Source: Deltaproteobacteria bacterium
GTDB lineage: Bacteria > SZUA-79 > Acidulodesulfobacterales > Acidulodesulfobacteraceae
Length of the DNA stretch: 64,000 nt
Assembly: GCA_023489335.1 (NCBI GenBank)
Contig: JAMDCP010000002.1
Location: 186,001-250,000, forward strand
Reading direction: 5' to 3'
Shown: piece by piece, positions 17,559-26,102 of the stretch
Layout of the letters: each line of letters opens with the position of its first letter
How positions within the stretch are numbered: the stretch's first letter is position 1
Position numbers and translations under genes: made by a program
The notes under the pieces: generated by a model
Database searches by the model: none
What the model was told of the DNA's origin: nothing
The model's input: only the letters and a program-made list of their open reading frames with translations

Positions 17559-17699
17559 ATGCGAAGCGAACCCGACAGTAGCAGCTATTACATTTATTTA
17601 ACAAAAACCGAAAATAGCTTTAACTTTAACTCGTTATTAAAGAGTTCAATATTAAATAATATAAATAAATTCTCCGCTAATTTCCTCCGCCGAATATAA
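17559..17699 (+). CDS. Possible 46-residue leader ORF upstream of the Nramp-family gene
   Basis: A 46-codon frame (MRSEPDSSSYYIYL... ending FLRRI) begins six bases after ggag (17549-17552), inside the long 5' leader of the transporter gene. It is rich in Ser and Asn and matches no family I know. It ends 15 bases before a hairpin that covers the transporter's Shine-Dalgarno region. This could be a regulatory upstream ORF, a small protein or a chance frame; only the position and the ribosome-binding site support it. Confidence 0.35.
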   Translation: MRSEPDSSSYYIYLTKTENSFNFNSLLKSSILNNINKFSANFLRRI

Positions 17700-17714
17700 T
17701 CTTTTAATATTCTT

Positions 17715-17755
17715 CTCTTTCTAATAAATCGTTGAAGCTATTTATTAAGAAAGAG
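17715..17755 (+). promoter_or_regulatory. Shine-Dalgarno-masking hairpin before the Nramp-family gene
   Basis: ctctttctaataaat (17715-17729) pairs with atttattaagaaagag (17740-17755) over 15 bp with one bulged base and a 10-base loop. The right arm contains the only purine-rich stretch (aagaaagag) before the ATG at 17764, so folding would hide the ribosome-binding site. The arrangement resembles a translational attenuator or metal-responsive leader; the ligand or trigger is not evident. Confidence 0.5.
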
Positions 17756-17763
17756 ACGAAACA

Positions 17764-19113
17764 ATGGAAGATTATAAAAACAAACTCAACGAACTTCCGG
17801 TAGATATCAAACTCAGAGCCGTAGATAGACTTAAAATCCACCTTATGAGGCAGAAATACGGGTATTTTTCGCGCCTGTGCCTTTTGATGGCATTAATAGG
17901 TCCGGGTATACTCGTTATGCTTGCCGATAACGATGCCGGCGGCGTTATGACATATGCGCAAACCGGCTCGATATTCGGAATCGGTTTTTTTATACCTTTT
18001 ATGATAATAATGCTTCCTGTCGCTTATATAGTTCAGGAAATGACGGTAAGGCTCGGCGCCGTTACGCACAGGGGGCATGCCGAAATGATATGGAAAAGAT
18101 ACGGGAAATTCTGGGGCGCATTTTCTTTGATAGACCTTGTCATTGCAAATGTACTAACCTTAATAACCGAATTTATCGGAATAACGCTCGGAATGGAAGT
18201 TTTTGGGGTGTCTCCCGTATTTTCGTCGGTAACCGCGATTGTCGTCATATCTTCTATTCAGCTTTTTTTGCGCTATTTTTCGTGGGAGTGGATTAGCTTA
18301 AGCATTGCGGCGTTTAATCTGGTTTTTATTCCGTTAGTCTTTTTTGTCCCGCATCTTCACTGGGGGGCCGTTGCAAGAAGCTTTGTATCGTGGCATATAC
18401 CCGGGGGAATTAATTCGCTCTTTATATATGTCGTGCTGGCAAATGTGGGAACGACTATAGCGCCGTGGATGCTTTTTTTTCAACAGTCTTCGGTTGTAGA
18501 TAAAGGGCTTACCGTAAAAGATATAAGAGACGGACAGATTGATACCTTCCTGGGCTCCCTCTTTATGGTAATAGTCGCCATAGCGATTATTCTGGTTACG
18601 GCTGGAACTGTTTTCGGTTTTACCCATACGCCTAATTTAGACATACAGACTATACTTTCCGCCATATCGGCAAAAATGGGACCGCTGGCAATGAGGTTTT
18701 TTGCCCTTGGCCTTGTAGAAGCAGGACTTATCGCGGCCATTGCAATTTCGGCAAGCACCTCATGGGCTATGGGCGAAGCGTTCGGATGGCCGAAGAGCAT
18801 TAACATACCTCCATTGCAGGGCTGGAAGTTTTATCTGCCGGGAATTATAAGCCTTTTGATCGCCGGAGGCATAGTTCTGATTCCTAATGCCCCGCTCGGG
18901 TTTTTAAATTTAACCGTTCAGGTCGTCGCCACTATTTTTATGCCTGCGGCAATGATGTTTTTACTCCTTCTTCTTAACGATAAAGAGATAATGGGCGACC
19001 ATATAAACAAACCGTGGCAGAATATATCCGCATTCGCAATAGTCGGGTTTTTGATAATTATGAACGGGATATACGGAATAACGGTGGTGTTTCCGCATAT
19101 ATTCGGAAAATAA
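17764..19113 (+). CDS. Nramp (SLC11)-related divalent cation transporter with atypical metal site
   Basis: A 449-residue protein with about 11 spans and the Nramp frame: GPGILVMLADNDAGG at TM1 and VGTTIAPWMLFFQQSSVVDKG at TM6. The canonical TM1 DPGN is D57-A-G-G60 and the TM6 metal-ligand Met (MPH) is A233 followed by PW. In Nramp transporters the Asn and Met ligands select soft transition metals. Their loss is the hallmark of Nramp-related proteins (one characterised group transports Mg2+), so Mn2+/Fe2+ transport should not be assumed. It is preceded by a structured leader and followed 33 bases later by a small membrane protein gene. Confidence 0.88.
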   Translation: MEDYKNKLNELPVDIKLRAVDRLKIHLMRQKYGYFSRLCLLMALIGPGILVMLADNDAGGVMTYAQTGSIFGIGFFIPFMIIMLPVAYIVQEMTVRLGAVTHRGHAEMIWKRYGKFWGAFSLIDLVIANVLTLITEFIGITLGMEVFGVSPVFSSVTAIVVISSIQLFLRYFSWEWISLSIAAFNLVFIPLVFFVPHLHWGAVARSFVSWHIPGGINSLFIYVVLANVGTTIAPWMLFFQQSSVVDKGLTVKDIRDGQIDTFLGSLFMVIVAIAIILVTAGTVFGFTHTPNLDIQTILSAISAKMGPLAMRFFALGLVEAGLIAAIAISASTSWAMGEAFGWPKSINIPPLQGWKFYLPGIISLLIAGGIVLIPNAPLGFLNLTVQVVATIFMPAAMMFLLLLLNDKEIMGDHINKPWQNISAFAIVGFLIIMNGIYGITVVFPHIFGK

Positions 19114-19146
19114 ATTTTTAATTTTTAAATTACGGAGATATAAAAA

Positions 19147-19356
19147 ATGAAAATAGAAGATAAGATTTCAAGAAAAATAAATCTCGACGAAGATTGGGAA
19201 GATTTTATTAAAGAAGAAGGATTAGTGGACTATAATAAAATTCCGGTAGAAAGAGCTATCGTTAAAGGATGGGTACAGATTGCCTTCTGGTTTTTAAGAA
19301 TTTATATATTGATTATGGTTATAATGGTAATAATCGGTTTTTCGAGGATACATTAA
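19147..19356 (+). CDS. Small single-span membrane protein of unknown function
   Basis: A 69-residue protein with a charged N-terminal half (KIEDKISRKINLDEDWEDFIKEEG) and one hydrophobic helix near the C-terminus (IAFWFLRIYILIMVIMVIIGF). It has an acggaga ribosome-binding site, starts 33 bases after the Nramp-family gene and is likely co-transcribed with it, so an accessory role for that transporter is possible. I do not recognise a family. Its last four bases overlap the end of tadA on the other strand. Confidence 0.6.
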   Translation: MKIEDKISRKINLDEDWEDFIKEEGLVDYNKIPVERAIVKGWVQIAFWFLRIYILIMVIMVIIGFSRIH

Positions 19357-19820
19357 CCGTTTATTCTCCTTTTTTCTTTAAAAAAGCCTTTTAACAAAAG
19401 AGACGATTCTAATTCCATAACCCCTGGAATTACTTCGACATTATGGTTAAGCCTTTTATCGTTCAGGGTACTATAAAGTGAATCTGCCGCGCCGGTTTTT
19501 AAATCCTTTGCTCCGTAAACCAATCTTTTTATCCTCGATAAAACTATCGCACCGCAGCACATAAGGCAGGGCTCAAGGGTAACATATAACGAGCAACCCT
19601 CGAGTCTCCAGTTGCTGAGTTTTTTTTGCGCCTCTAAAATTACCTTTATTTCTGCGTGCATTATGCTTGATTTATCCTTTTCCACGGTGTTAAAAGAAGA
19701 TGCAATCAGCCTGTTATCTATCGTAATAATAGCGCCGACAGGTACTTCACCTTCTTCTTTTGCCTTTTTAGCCTCGCCCAAAGCCAGTTCCATAAATTTT
19801 ATATCATTATGATAATTCAT
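19353..19820 (-). CDS. tadA: tRNA-specific adenosine deaminase
   Basis: A 155-residue cytidine-deaminase-fold protein with the zinc and proton-shuttle motifs HAEIKVI (near residue 55) and PCLMCCGAIVLSRI (near 85), matching TadA, which converts A34 to inosine in tRNA-Arg. The VGAIITIDNRLIA stretch and the VYGAKDLKTGA segment are also typical. It is convergent with the small membrane protein gene and divergent from lipA. The 129-base gap to lipA is almost pure A/T, with an 18-bp AT palindrome at 19881-19898, and probably holds promoters for both genes. Confidence 0.93.
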   Translation of the reverse strand: MNYHNDIKFMELALGEAKKAKEEGEVPVGAIITIDNRLIASSFNTVEKDKSSIMHAEIKVILEAQKKLSNWRLEGCSLYVTLEPCLMCCGAIVLSRIKRLVYGAKDLKTGAADSLYSTLNDKRLNHNVEVIPGVMELESSLLLKGFFKEKRRING

Positions 19821-19949
19821 AAATAAAATTATTAATTGAAATTTGTTTAGATATTATGGTATAAACAATAAGATATTTATTATATAATATATTATATATT
19901 ATGATTTTAGTCTAATAAAATTAGCGATAGTTTTTATAATTTTTATAAA

Positions 19950-20819
19950 GTGAATAAAAGGCTCCCCGGCTATTTAAAAAATGAGATTTTAAAAATAAAG
20001 ACCAAAAAGGATATTTCCGAAATATCTAAGGTAATTAAGGAAAAAGAGCTTAATACCGTTTGTTCTTCTTCAAGGTGTCCCAACCTTAATCTCTGTTATT
20101 CAAATAAAACCGCCACATTTTTATTGCTTGGAGATAAATGCACACGAAAGTGTCCTTTTTGCAATATAGGTTATACCGCCGAAAATCCATTTATAGACCA
20201 CTTAGAACCGCAAAAGGTAGCTTATGCCGTGAAATTGCTTGATTTAAGGCATGCCGTAATTACTATGGTTACAAGAGACGACCTTAAAGACGGCGGAGCA
20301 GATATTATAATTAAAACCGTTAAGGCAATTAGAATGAATACTAATTGCCCGACCGTCGAGGTTTTGACATCGGATTTTAACGGCAATGAACAAGCCGTTA
20401 TGGATGTTGCTGACAGCGGCATTAATATATTTGGGCATAATATCGAAACGGTAGAGCGGCTATATAAAACAATCAGGCCTTCAAGTTCCTACAGGAGGTC
20501 CCTAAATATATTAAAAACGGTAAAAGAGGAAAGGCCTCATATTATTACAAAATCGGGAATTATGGTCGGCCTTGGAGAGCAGGACGGGGAGGTTTTCGGA
20601 ACAATAAACGACCTTGCGGACAGCGGCATAGATTTTATAACCATAGGGCAATATTTAAGGCCGTCGCTTCAAAATATTCCCGTTCAAAGGTTCGTTCCAT
20701 TAAAAAAGTTTATCGAATATAGAGACTATGCAAAAAAAGCGGGAATTAAGAATGTCTTTTCCGCCCCGCTTGTCAGAAGTTCTTTCGGTGCGGAAAAATT
20801 TTTTAAACATTCTTTATAA
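19950..20819 (+). CDS. lipA: Lipoyl synthase
   Basis: A 289-residue radical SAM enzyme that inserts two sulfurs into octanoyl groups. It has both LipA cluster motifs: the auxiliary CSSSRCPNLNLC (CxxxxCPNxxxC) near residue 38 and the radical SAM CTRKCPFC near 62, plus the C-terminal VRSSFGAEKFF that supplies the serine ligand. The third residue before the last auxiliary Cys is Asn-Leu rather than the usual Glu, a mild variation. The start is GTG with no obvious ribosome-binding site, so the exact N-terminus is less certain. No lipB or lplA is nearby. Confidence 0.95.
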   Translation: MNKRLPGYLKNEILKIKTKKDISEISKVIKEKELNTVCSSSRCPNLNLCYSNKTATFLLLGDKCTRKCPFCNIGYTAENPFIDHLEPQKVAYAVKLLDLRHAVITMVTRDDLKDGGADIIIKTVKAIRMNTNCPTVEVLTSDFNGNEQAVMDVADSGINIFGHNIETVERLYKTIRPSSSYRRSLNILKTVKEERPHIITKSGIMVGLGEQDGEVFGTINDLADSGIDFITIGQYLRPSLQNIPVQRFVPLKKFIEYRDYAKKAGIKNVFSAPLVRSSFGAEKFFKHSL

Positions 20820-20886
20820 TGATTTATAATGATTTTAATTGCTTTAAAATTTAAATAAATTTTTGTAAAATTATAGGAATTTCATT

Positions 20887-22098
20887 ATGATAGAAGATTT
20901 CGAAACCATAAAAAGACTCCCGCCTTATGTTTTTGCAGAGGTAAATAAGCTCAAAATGGAGGCAAGAAAGCGCGGCGACGATATTATAGATTTAGGCATG
21001 GGCAATCCGGATTCGCCGACGCCGGACTATATAATAGAAAAATTGATAGAGGCTTCTAAGAACCCCCGTAATCATAGATATTCCGTTTCCCGGGGTATAT
21101 ATAAGCTAAGGCTCGCCATAGTAAATATGTATAAAAGGCATTACGATGTCGATATCGATCCCGATAGCGAAGCTATCGTTACCATGGGCATAAAAGAGGG
21201 TCTAAGTCATTTGATGCTCGCAACAATCAACAAAGGAGATGTTGCCTTTGTGCCCAGCCCGACTTATCCGATACATGCTTACAGCGTCATTATTGCTGGA
21301 GGCGATGTCAGAAGCATACCTTTGATTCCGGGAGAGGATTTTTTTGAAAACCTTATGGTTGCTTTAAAAGGTTCACGGCCAAAACCTAAGTTTATAATAT
21401 TAAGTTTCCCGCATAATCCTACGACTATTACGGTTGAGCTTGATTTTTTCGAAAAATTGGTCGATTTTGCAAAAGATAACGGCATATATATAATTCATGA
21501 CAATGCGTATGCCGATTTAACATTTGACGGCTATAAGGCTCCCAGTTTTTTACAGGCTAAAGGGGCTAAGGATGTTGGGGTGGAATTTTTTTCCATGTCT
21601 AAAAGTTATAGTATGGCAGGTTTTAGGGTTGGATATGCTTTGGGGAACGCAGGTTTAATAAATGCGCTTTCCAGGATTAAAAGTTATCTCGATTACGGGA
21701 TGTTTCAGCCCCTCCAGATAGCCTCGATTATTGCCTTAAATGAGGAGACGAAACATAACGCAATTTCGGAAATGGTTTTGCATTATAAAAAAAGAAGGGA
21801 TGTTTTAATAGAAAGTTTTAAAATAGCTGGATGGAATATTGAAAAGCCTAAGGCAACGATGTTTGTTTGGGGAAAAATACCTGAGCAGTTTTTAAACGCA
21901 GGAATAAAATCGCTCGAATTTTCCAAACTGCTTTTAGATAAAGCAAAAGTGGCGGTTTCCCCCGGTATCGGGTTTGGCGAGTACGGCGACGAATATGTCC
22001 GCTTTGCCTTGGTCGAAAATGAAATGCGCATAAGGCAGGCATCAAAAGGCGTAAAGCATTTTATTCACAATGAAGAATATTTTCACAAGACGGTATAA
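20887..22098 (+). CDS. Class I/II PLP aminotransferase (alanine/aspartate type)
   Basis: A 403-residue fold-type I aminotransferase with [14 protein letters not shown] at the N-terminus, the [18 protein letters not shown] motif carrying the PLP lysine near residue 238, HNPT for the phosphate/carboxylate site, and a C-terminal YVRFAL arginine motif. It resembles the AlaC/YfdZ group that uses alanine, or aspartate with 2-oxoglutarate. It is the first gene of a cluster with hom and thrC, where related bacteria also place an aminotransferase. Substrate specificity cannot be read from sequence alone. A taggaatttc site precedes it. Confidence 0.85.
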   Translation: MIEDFETIKRLPPYVFAEVNKLKMEARKRGDDIIDLGMGNPDSPTPDYIIEKLIEASKNPRNHRYSVSRGIYKLRLAIVNMYKRHYDVDIDPDSEAIVTMGIKEGLSHLMLATINKGDVAFVPSPTYPIHAYSVIIAGGDVRSIPLIPGEDFFENLMVALKGSRPKPKFIILSFPHNPTTITVELDFFEKLVDFAKDNGIYIIHDNAYADLTFDGYKAPSFLQAKGAKDVGVEFFSMSKSYSMAGFRVGYALGNAGLINALSRIKSYLDYGMFQPLQIASIIALNEETKHNAISEMVLHYKKRRDVLIESFKIAGWNIEKPKATMFVWGKIPEQFLNAGIKSLEFSKLLLDKAKVAVSPGIGFGEYGDEYVRFALVENEMRIRQASKGVKHFIHNEEYFHKTV

Positions 22099-22118
22099 TA
22101 AAAGTAAAGGGCGCAAAC

Positions 22119-23420
22119 ATGAAAAAAGAAATCAATATCGGGCTTCTGGGTTTTGGAACGGTCGCTTCAAGCCTGTATCATATATTTAATGAGCGAAAGA
22201 AAGAAATAGATTCCCTCTTTTCCGTCCCCGTTAATATTAAAAAGATATTTACAAGGGGGGATAGCCACCCCGTCCCCGAAAATATAAAAAGATTTTTGGT
22301 TAAAAATATTGGCGAAATATTGGAAGATAAAGATATAGATATTGTAATAGAACTTATCGGAGGTATCAGCCCCGCAAAAGATTTTATAACAAAGGCTATA
22401 AGTAACGGAAAGAGTATTATTACGGCAAATAAAGCCCTTTTGGCCGAACACGGCGAAGAGATATTTAAACAATGTGTAGATAAAAATGTCCACATAGGAT
22501 TCGAGGCGGCGGTCGGCGGAGGAATCCCGATTTTAAGGGCAATAAAAAACGGTCTTGCAGGGGATTCTATAAAATCGGTTTATTCCATAATTAATGGAAC
22601 CTCAAATTTCATACTTTCAAAAATGACAAACGAGGGTGGAAAATTTGAGGATGTTTTAAAAAAGGCTCAAGAAAAAGGATATGCCGAAGCCGACCCTTCG
22701 CTCGATATAAGCGGCGCCGACAGCGCCCATAAACTTGTTGTTCTCGGGAGGCTCGCTTTTTCCACAAGCTTGTCTATAAAAGATGTTATAATAGAAGGCA
22801 TAAAGGATATAAGCCCTTTGGATGTCAATTTTTCAAAAGAGCTTGGTTATACCATAAAGCTATTGGGAATACTTAAAAATGAAGATTCAAGAATAGAAAT
22901 AAGGGTTCATCCCACCTTAATACCTTCCGCCTGCCTTTTAGCAAAGGTCGATGGAGTGTTTAACGCATTTTTCTTGAATACAAAATATGCGGGACCATTA
23001 AGTTTAACAGGATACGGCGCAGGAGGCAACCCGACGGCAAGTGCCGTTATGGGAGATTTAATGGAAATCGCCGGTAAAATTATAAACAACGATAACCATC
23101 ACGATTTTATTATTTCGGAAAATATCATTAAACTTAAAGTCAAGAGTAAAAACGAAATAATTTCAAGATATTATCTCAGGTTTTCGGCTATGGACAGGCC
23201 GGGCGTTCTTGCAAAAATAGCAGGTATATTGGGTGAAAATTCGATTAGCATTAGTTCCATGATTCAAAAGGGCAGAAAAGTCGAGGGTTCTGTTCCGATA
23301 GTGATTACAACCCATGAAGCCAACGAGGAAGACCTGTTTAAAAGCGTAAAATTTTGCGATAATCTCGATGTGGTTTCCGCAAAAACCGTCGTGTTAAGAA
23401 TAGAAGACCGCATTAATTGA
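22119..23420 (+). CDS. hom: Homoserine dehydrogenase
   Basis: A 433-residue NAD(P)-dependent homoserine dehydrogenase: an N-terminal Rossmann motif (GLLGFGTVASSLY), ITANKALLAEHGEE, the catalytic-domain signatures YSIINGTSNFILSKM and AEADPSLDISGADSAHKLVVL, and a C-terminal ACT domain (YYLRFSAMDRPGVLAKIAGILGENSISISSMIQKG) for threonine feedback inhibition. It makes homoserine from aspartate semialdehyde. It lies 20 bases after the aminotransferase and immediately before thrC. Confidence 0.96.
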   Translation: MKKEINIGLLGFGTVASSLYHIFNERKKEIDSLFSVPVNIKKIFTRGDSHPVPENIKRFLVKNIGEILEDKDIDIVIELIGGISPAKDFITKAISNGKSIITANKALLAEHGEEIFKQCVDKNVHIGFEAAVGGGIPILRAIKNGLAGDSIKSVYSIINGTSNFILSKMTNEGGKFEDVLKKAQEKGYAEADPSLDISGADSAHKLVVLGRLAFSTSLSIKDVIIEGIKDISPLDVNFSKELGYTIKLLGILKNEDSRIEIRVHPTLIPSACLLAKVDGVFNAFFLNTKYAGPLSLTGYGAGGNPTASAVMGDLMEIAGKIINNDNHHDFIISENIIKLKVKSKNEIISRYYLRFSAMDRPGVLAKIAGILGENSISISSMIQKGRKVEGSVPIVITTHEANEEDLFKSVKFCDNLDVVSAKTVVLRIEDRIN

Positions 23421-23445
23421 CTATTTTATTATTATGAGGGTTATT

Positions 23446-23477
23446 TCCCTCTCTTTATGGGAGGGGCAGGGGAGGGT
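23446..23477 (+). repeat. Degenerate G/C-rich repeat, copy B
   Basis: It shares the ATGGGAGGGGC core and G-rich right half with the copies at 6361-6391 and 53848-53890. The right half (ggaggg at 23471-23476) appears to act as the ribosome-binding site of thrC. Confidence 0.55.
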
Positions 23478-23483
23478 TTTATT

Positions 23484-24551
23484 TTGATAGTGTCTAATTA
23501 TAAAGGAATAATAAAAAGATATCGGGAGTTTTTGCCCGAAATAGACGATAAACATATTATCACTATCCTTGAAGGCAATACTCCTTTAATAAAATCAAGG
23601 AATATCCATAAAATTATAAATCCCGATATCGAGATATATTTTAAGTATGAGGGATTGAATCCGACAGGTTCTTTTAAAGACAGGGGCATGACTATGGCGG
23701 TGTCAAAAGCCGTTTCGGAGGGGTCGAAAGCCGTTATTTGCGCCTCGACGGGGAATACCTCTGCTTCTGCCTCCGCTTATGCCGCCAGGGCGGGAATAAA
23801 ATCGTTTGTTTTAATTCCCGAGGGAAAGATCGCCGCAGGCAAACTCTCCCAGGCGCTTGTTCACGGTTCTATCGTGATGCAGATACAGGGAAACTTTGAT
23901 GATGCTTTAGTTATCGTCAGAGAAATTGCAAGAGATTATGATGTTACTCTTGTAAATTCGGTAAATCCTTACAGGCTGGAGGGGCAAAAAACCGCCAGTT
24001 TCGAAATTGTCGATGAGCTTGGTTTTGCTCCCGATTATCATATACTTCCTGTCGGGAATGCGGGAAACATAACTGCATATTGGAATGGGTACAGGGAGTA
24101 TCTTAAAGCGGGGAAAGGCGGTAAGCTGCCTAAAATGCTCGGTTTTCAGGCGGAAGGTTCCGCCCCTATCGTTTTAAACCATATAATAAAAGAGCCTCAT
24201 ACGGTTGCAACCGCTATTAGAATAGGAAATCCCGCAAGCTGGCAAAAGGCTGTTGCCGCAAGAGATGAATCAGGGGGTTTAATCGAAGCGGTAAGCGATG
24301 AAAGCATATTAAAGGCTTATTCTATGCTTGCTTCAAATGAAGGGGTGTTTTGCGAACCAGCTTCGGCAATAACGCTTGCCGGCTTAATCAAGCTGAACGA
24401 AAGAGGATTTTTTAAAAAAGGAGATGTTTGTGTTTTGACCTTAACGGGTCACGGGCTTAAAGATCCAGGAAATGCTATAAAGGTCTCGAAAGAACCGATT
24501 ATTGTTCCATGCGATAAATATTCGGTGCTCAAGGTTATGGGATTAGCATAA
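23484..24551 (+). CDS. thrC: Threonine synthase
   Basis: A 355-residue fold-type II PLP enzyme that converts O-phosphohomoserine to threonine. Motifs: NPTGSFKDRGMTMAVSKA with the PLP lysine, ICASTGNTSASASAYAARAG, and GNAGNITAYW for the phosphate loop. I place the start at TTG 23484, seven bases after ggaggg; GTG 23490 is an alternative. The in-frame ATG at 23457 lies inside a dispersed repeat and would add a Gly-rich peptide (MGGAGEG) that has no place in the family. It is clustered with hom and apgM. Confidence 0.93.
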   Translation: MIVSNYKGIIKRYREFLPEIDDKHIITILEGNTPLIKSRNIHKIINPDIEIYFKYEGLNPTGSFKDRGMTMAVSKAVSEGSKAVICASTGNTSASASAYAARAGIKSFVLIPEGKIAAGKLSQALVHGSIVMQIQGNFDDALVIVREIARDYDVTLVNSVNPYRLEGQKTASFEIVDELGFAPDYHILPVGNAGNITAYWNGYREYLKAGKGGKLPKMLGFQAEGSAPIVLNHIIKEPHTVATAIRIGNPASWQKAVAARDESGGLIEAVSDESILKAYSMLASNEGVFCEPASAITLAGLIKLNERGFFKKGDVCVLTLTGHGLKDPGNAIKVSKEPIIVPCDKYSVLKVMGLA

Positions 24552-24593
24552 ATCTTAAATTATAAAAATTATAGGAGGATTGATTTTAAATAT

Positions 24594-25832
24594 ATGGAGA
24601 GCCACAAATATGTTATTTTATGCCCGGACGGTATGGCAGATTTTCCCTTAGGGGAGCTTGGCGGGAAAACCCCGCTGGAGTACGCTGATACTCCAAATAT
24701 GGATAATATCGCAAGTCAAGGTATTACGGGTTTAATTAAAACTATCCCCGACGGCTGTCTGCCGGGAAGCGATATCGGTTCGATGTCCATATTAGGTTAT
24801 GACCCAGTTAAATACTATACGGGAAGGTCTCCTTTAGAGGCGGCAAGCATGGGAGTCGAATTGGGAGCAAACGATGTCGCTTTCAGGCTTAATCTTGTCA
24901 ATATACTGGAAGAAAATGGAAAAAGAATTATGCATGATTATTCCGGCGGGCATATTACTACCGAAGAGGCAAAAAGCATAATAGAGACATTCCAAAAAGA
25001 ATTAGGCGACAGTCAATTTCAATTTTACCCGGGGGTTAGCTACAGGCATCTCATGATTGCTAAAAATATCGGCATAAAAGGCCTTAAAACAGTTCCGCCC
25101 CACGATATACCAGACCAGCAAATAGATGAATATCTTCCTTACGGGAATTCTTCAAGCGAAGGCATACTTGATATAATGCAAAAGGCAGAAAAAATACTTG
25201 AAAATCATGATATTAATAAAAAAAGGATTGCTTCAGGCAAACTTCCCGCAAATTCCGTGTGGCTCTGGGGGCAGGGATACAAGCCTTCCATGCCTACGAT
25301 GAAAGAAGAATACGGCATCGAGGGTTCGGTTATTTCGGCAGTCGATCTTGTTAAAGGAATCGGTAAATATGCGGGGCTTAAGGTTATAAATGTTCCTGGA
25401 GCCACGGGATATTTAGACACCAATTATAAAGGCAAAGTTGATTACGGCATGGGGTCTTTAAATTCGGGCGATTTTGTATATATACATGTCGAAGCCCCCG
25501 ACGAAGCATCCCATGAAGGAAGCGTAAGCAAGAAAATAAAAGCCATAGAGGATTTCGATAAATTTATTGTCGGCGGCGTCCTTGAAGGCCTTAAAAAATT
25601 TAGCGGATATACTTTAATGATTTTACCCGACCACTATAATCCAGTGAAACTAAAAAAACACACGCCTGAGCCGGTTCCATTCTGCGGATTTTCCACAATA
25701 ATAAATGGCGCAAAAACCAGATACCGGTCTAATTTTTACTCTGAAATTATGGCGCAAAACAGCGGTTTATTTTTTAACTCAGGTTCTTTATTGTTTAAAG
25801 GCTTCTTGAATTCATTTCAAGATTTTATGTAA
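24594..25832 (+). CDS. apgM: Cofactor-independent phosphoglycerate mutase, archaeal type
   Basis: A 412-residue alkaline-phosphatase-superfamily protein of the ApgM group, interconverting 3- and 2-phosphoglycerate. It starts YVILCPDGMADFPL (metal site and neighbours) and has the PGSDIGSMSILGYDP motif with the phospho-serine, VHVEAPDEASHEG and MILPDHYNP for metal ligands. In several deltaproteobacterial-type genomes, from memory, apgM likewise follows hom/thrC. An ataggagg site precedes it. The stop overlaps an A/T-only hairpin (25829-25849) that could be a weak terminator. Confidence 0.92.
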   Translation: MESHKYVILCPDGMADFPLGELGGKTPLEYADTPNMDNIASQGITGLIKTIPDGCLPGSDIGSMSILGYDPVKYYTGRSPLEAASMGVELGANDVAFRLNLVNILEENGKRIMHDYSGGHITTEEAKSIIETFQKELGDSQFQFYPGVSYRHLMIAKNIGIKGLKTVPPHDIPDQQIDEYLPYGNSSSEGILDIMQKAEKILENHDINKKRIASGKLPANSVWLWGQGYKPSMPTMKEEYGIEGSVISAVDLVKGIGKYAGLKVINVPGATGYLDTNYKGKVDYGMGSLNSGDFVYIHVEAPDEASHEGSVSKKIKAIEDFDKFIVGGVLEGLKKFSGYTLMILPDHYNPVKLKKHTPEPVPFCGFSTIINGAKTRYRSNFYSEIMAQNSGLFFNSGSLLFKGFLNSFQDFM

Positions 25833-25849
25833 AAAATTTAATTTTTTAC

Positions 25850-25878
25850 TTGATTTTAAAAAAATGTTTTATTATAAT
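25850..25878 (+). promoter_or_regulatory. Candidate promoter of the icd-citrate cleavage operon
   Basis: TTGATT (25850-25855), 17 bases, then a perfect TATAAT (25873-25878). The resulting leader to icd is about 215 bases and includes a small hairpin (aatatct at 25997-26003 with agatatt at 26010-26016). The rest of this gap shows nothing else I can name. Confidence 0.55.
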
Positions 25879-26102
25879 CATTAGCAACTAAATTTTTCGT
25901 TTAAATTTAAAGATAAATATTCGCTAGAGTATATTTATGCCTTTTAACAATTAATAGCGCCTAGAATTCCCATTAAAACAAAAAGTTTGTCATTGCAATA
26001 TCTTTATGTAGATATTTGTGTTTATAACCGTATAATCCATAGCCTAATCTGTATGCAAGCAATATATAACATTAATTAAAATAGATTATAAGGAGGTAAT
26101 CT

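Noticed and set aside
19881-19898. 18-bp AT palindrome between tadA and lipA
   Set aside because: Pure A/T in an AT-rich promoter gap; such palindromes arise easily by chance. Mentioned only as probable promoter DNA.
25829-25849. A/T-only hairpin overlapping the apgM stop as a true terminator
   Set aside because: Nine A/T-rich pairs with a 3-base loop would be unstable; only a weak terminator at best.
17510-26007. Shared 14-mer ttgcaatatcttta at 17510 and 25994, both in long leaders
   Set aside because: A single 14-base A/T-rich match between two gaps is weak evidence for a common regulator.
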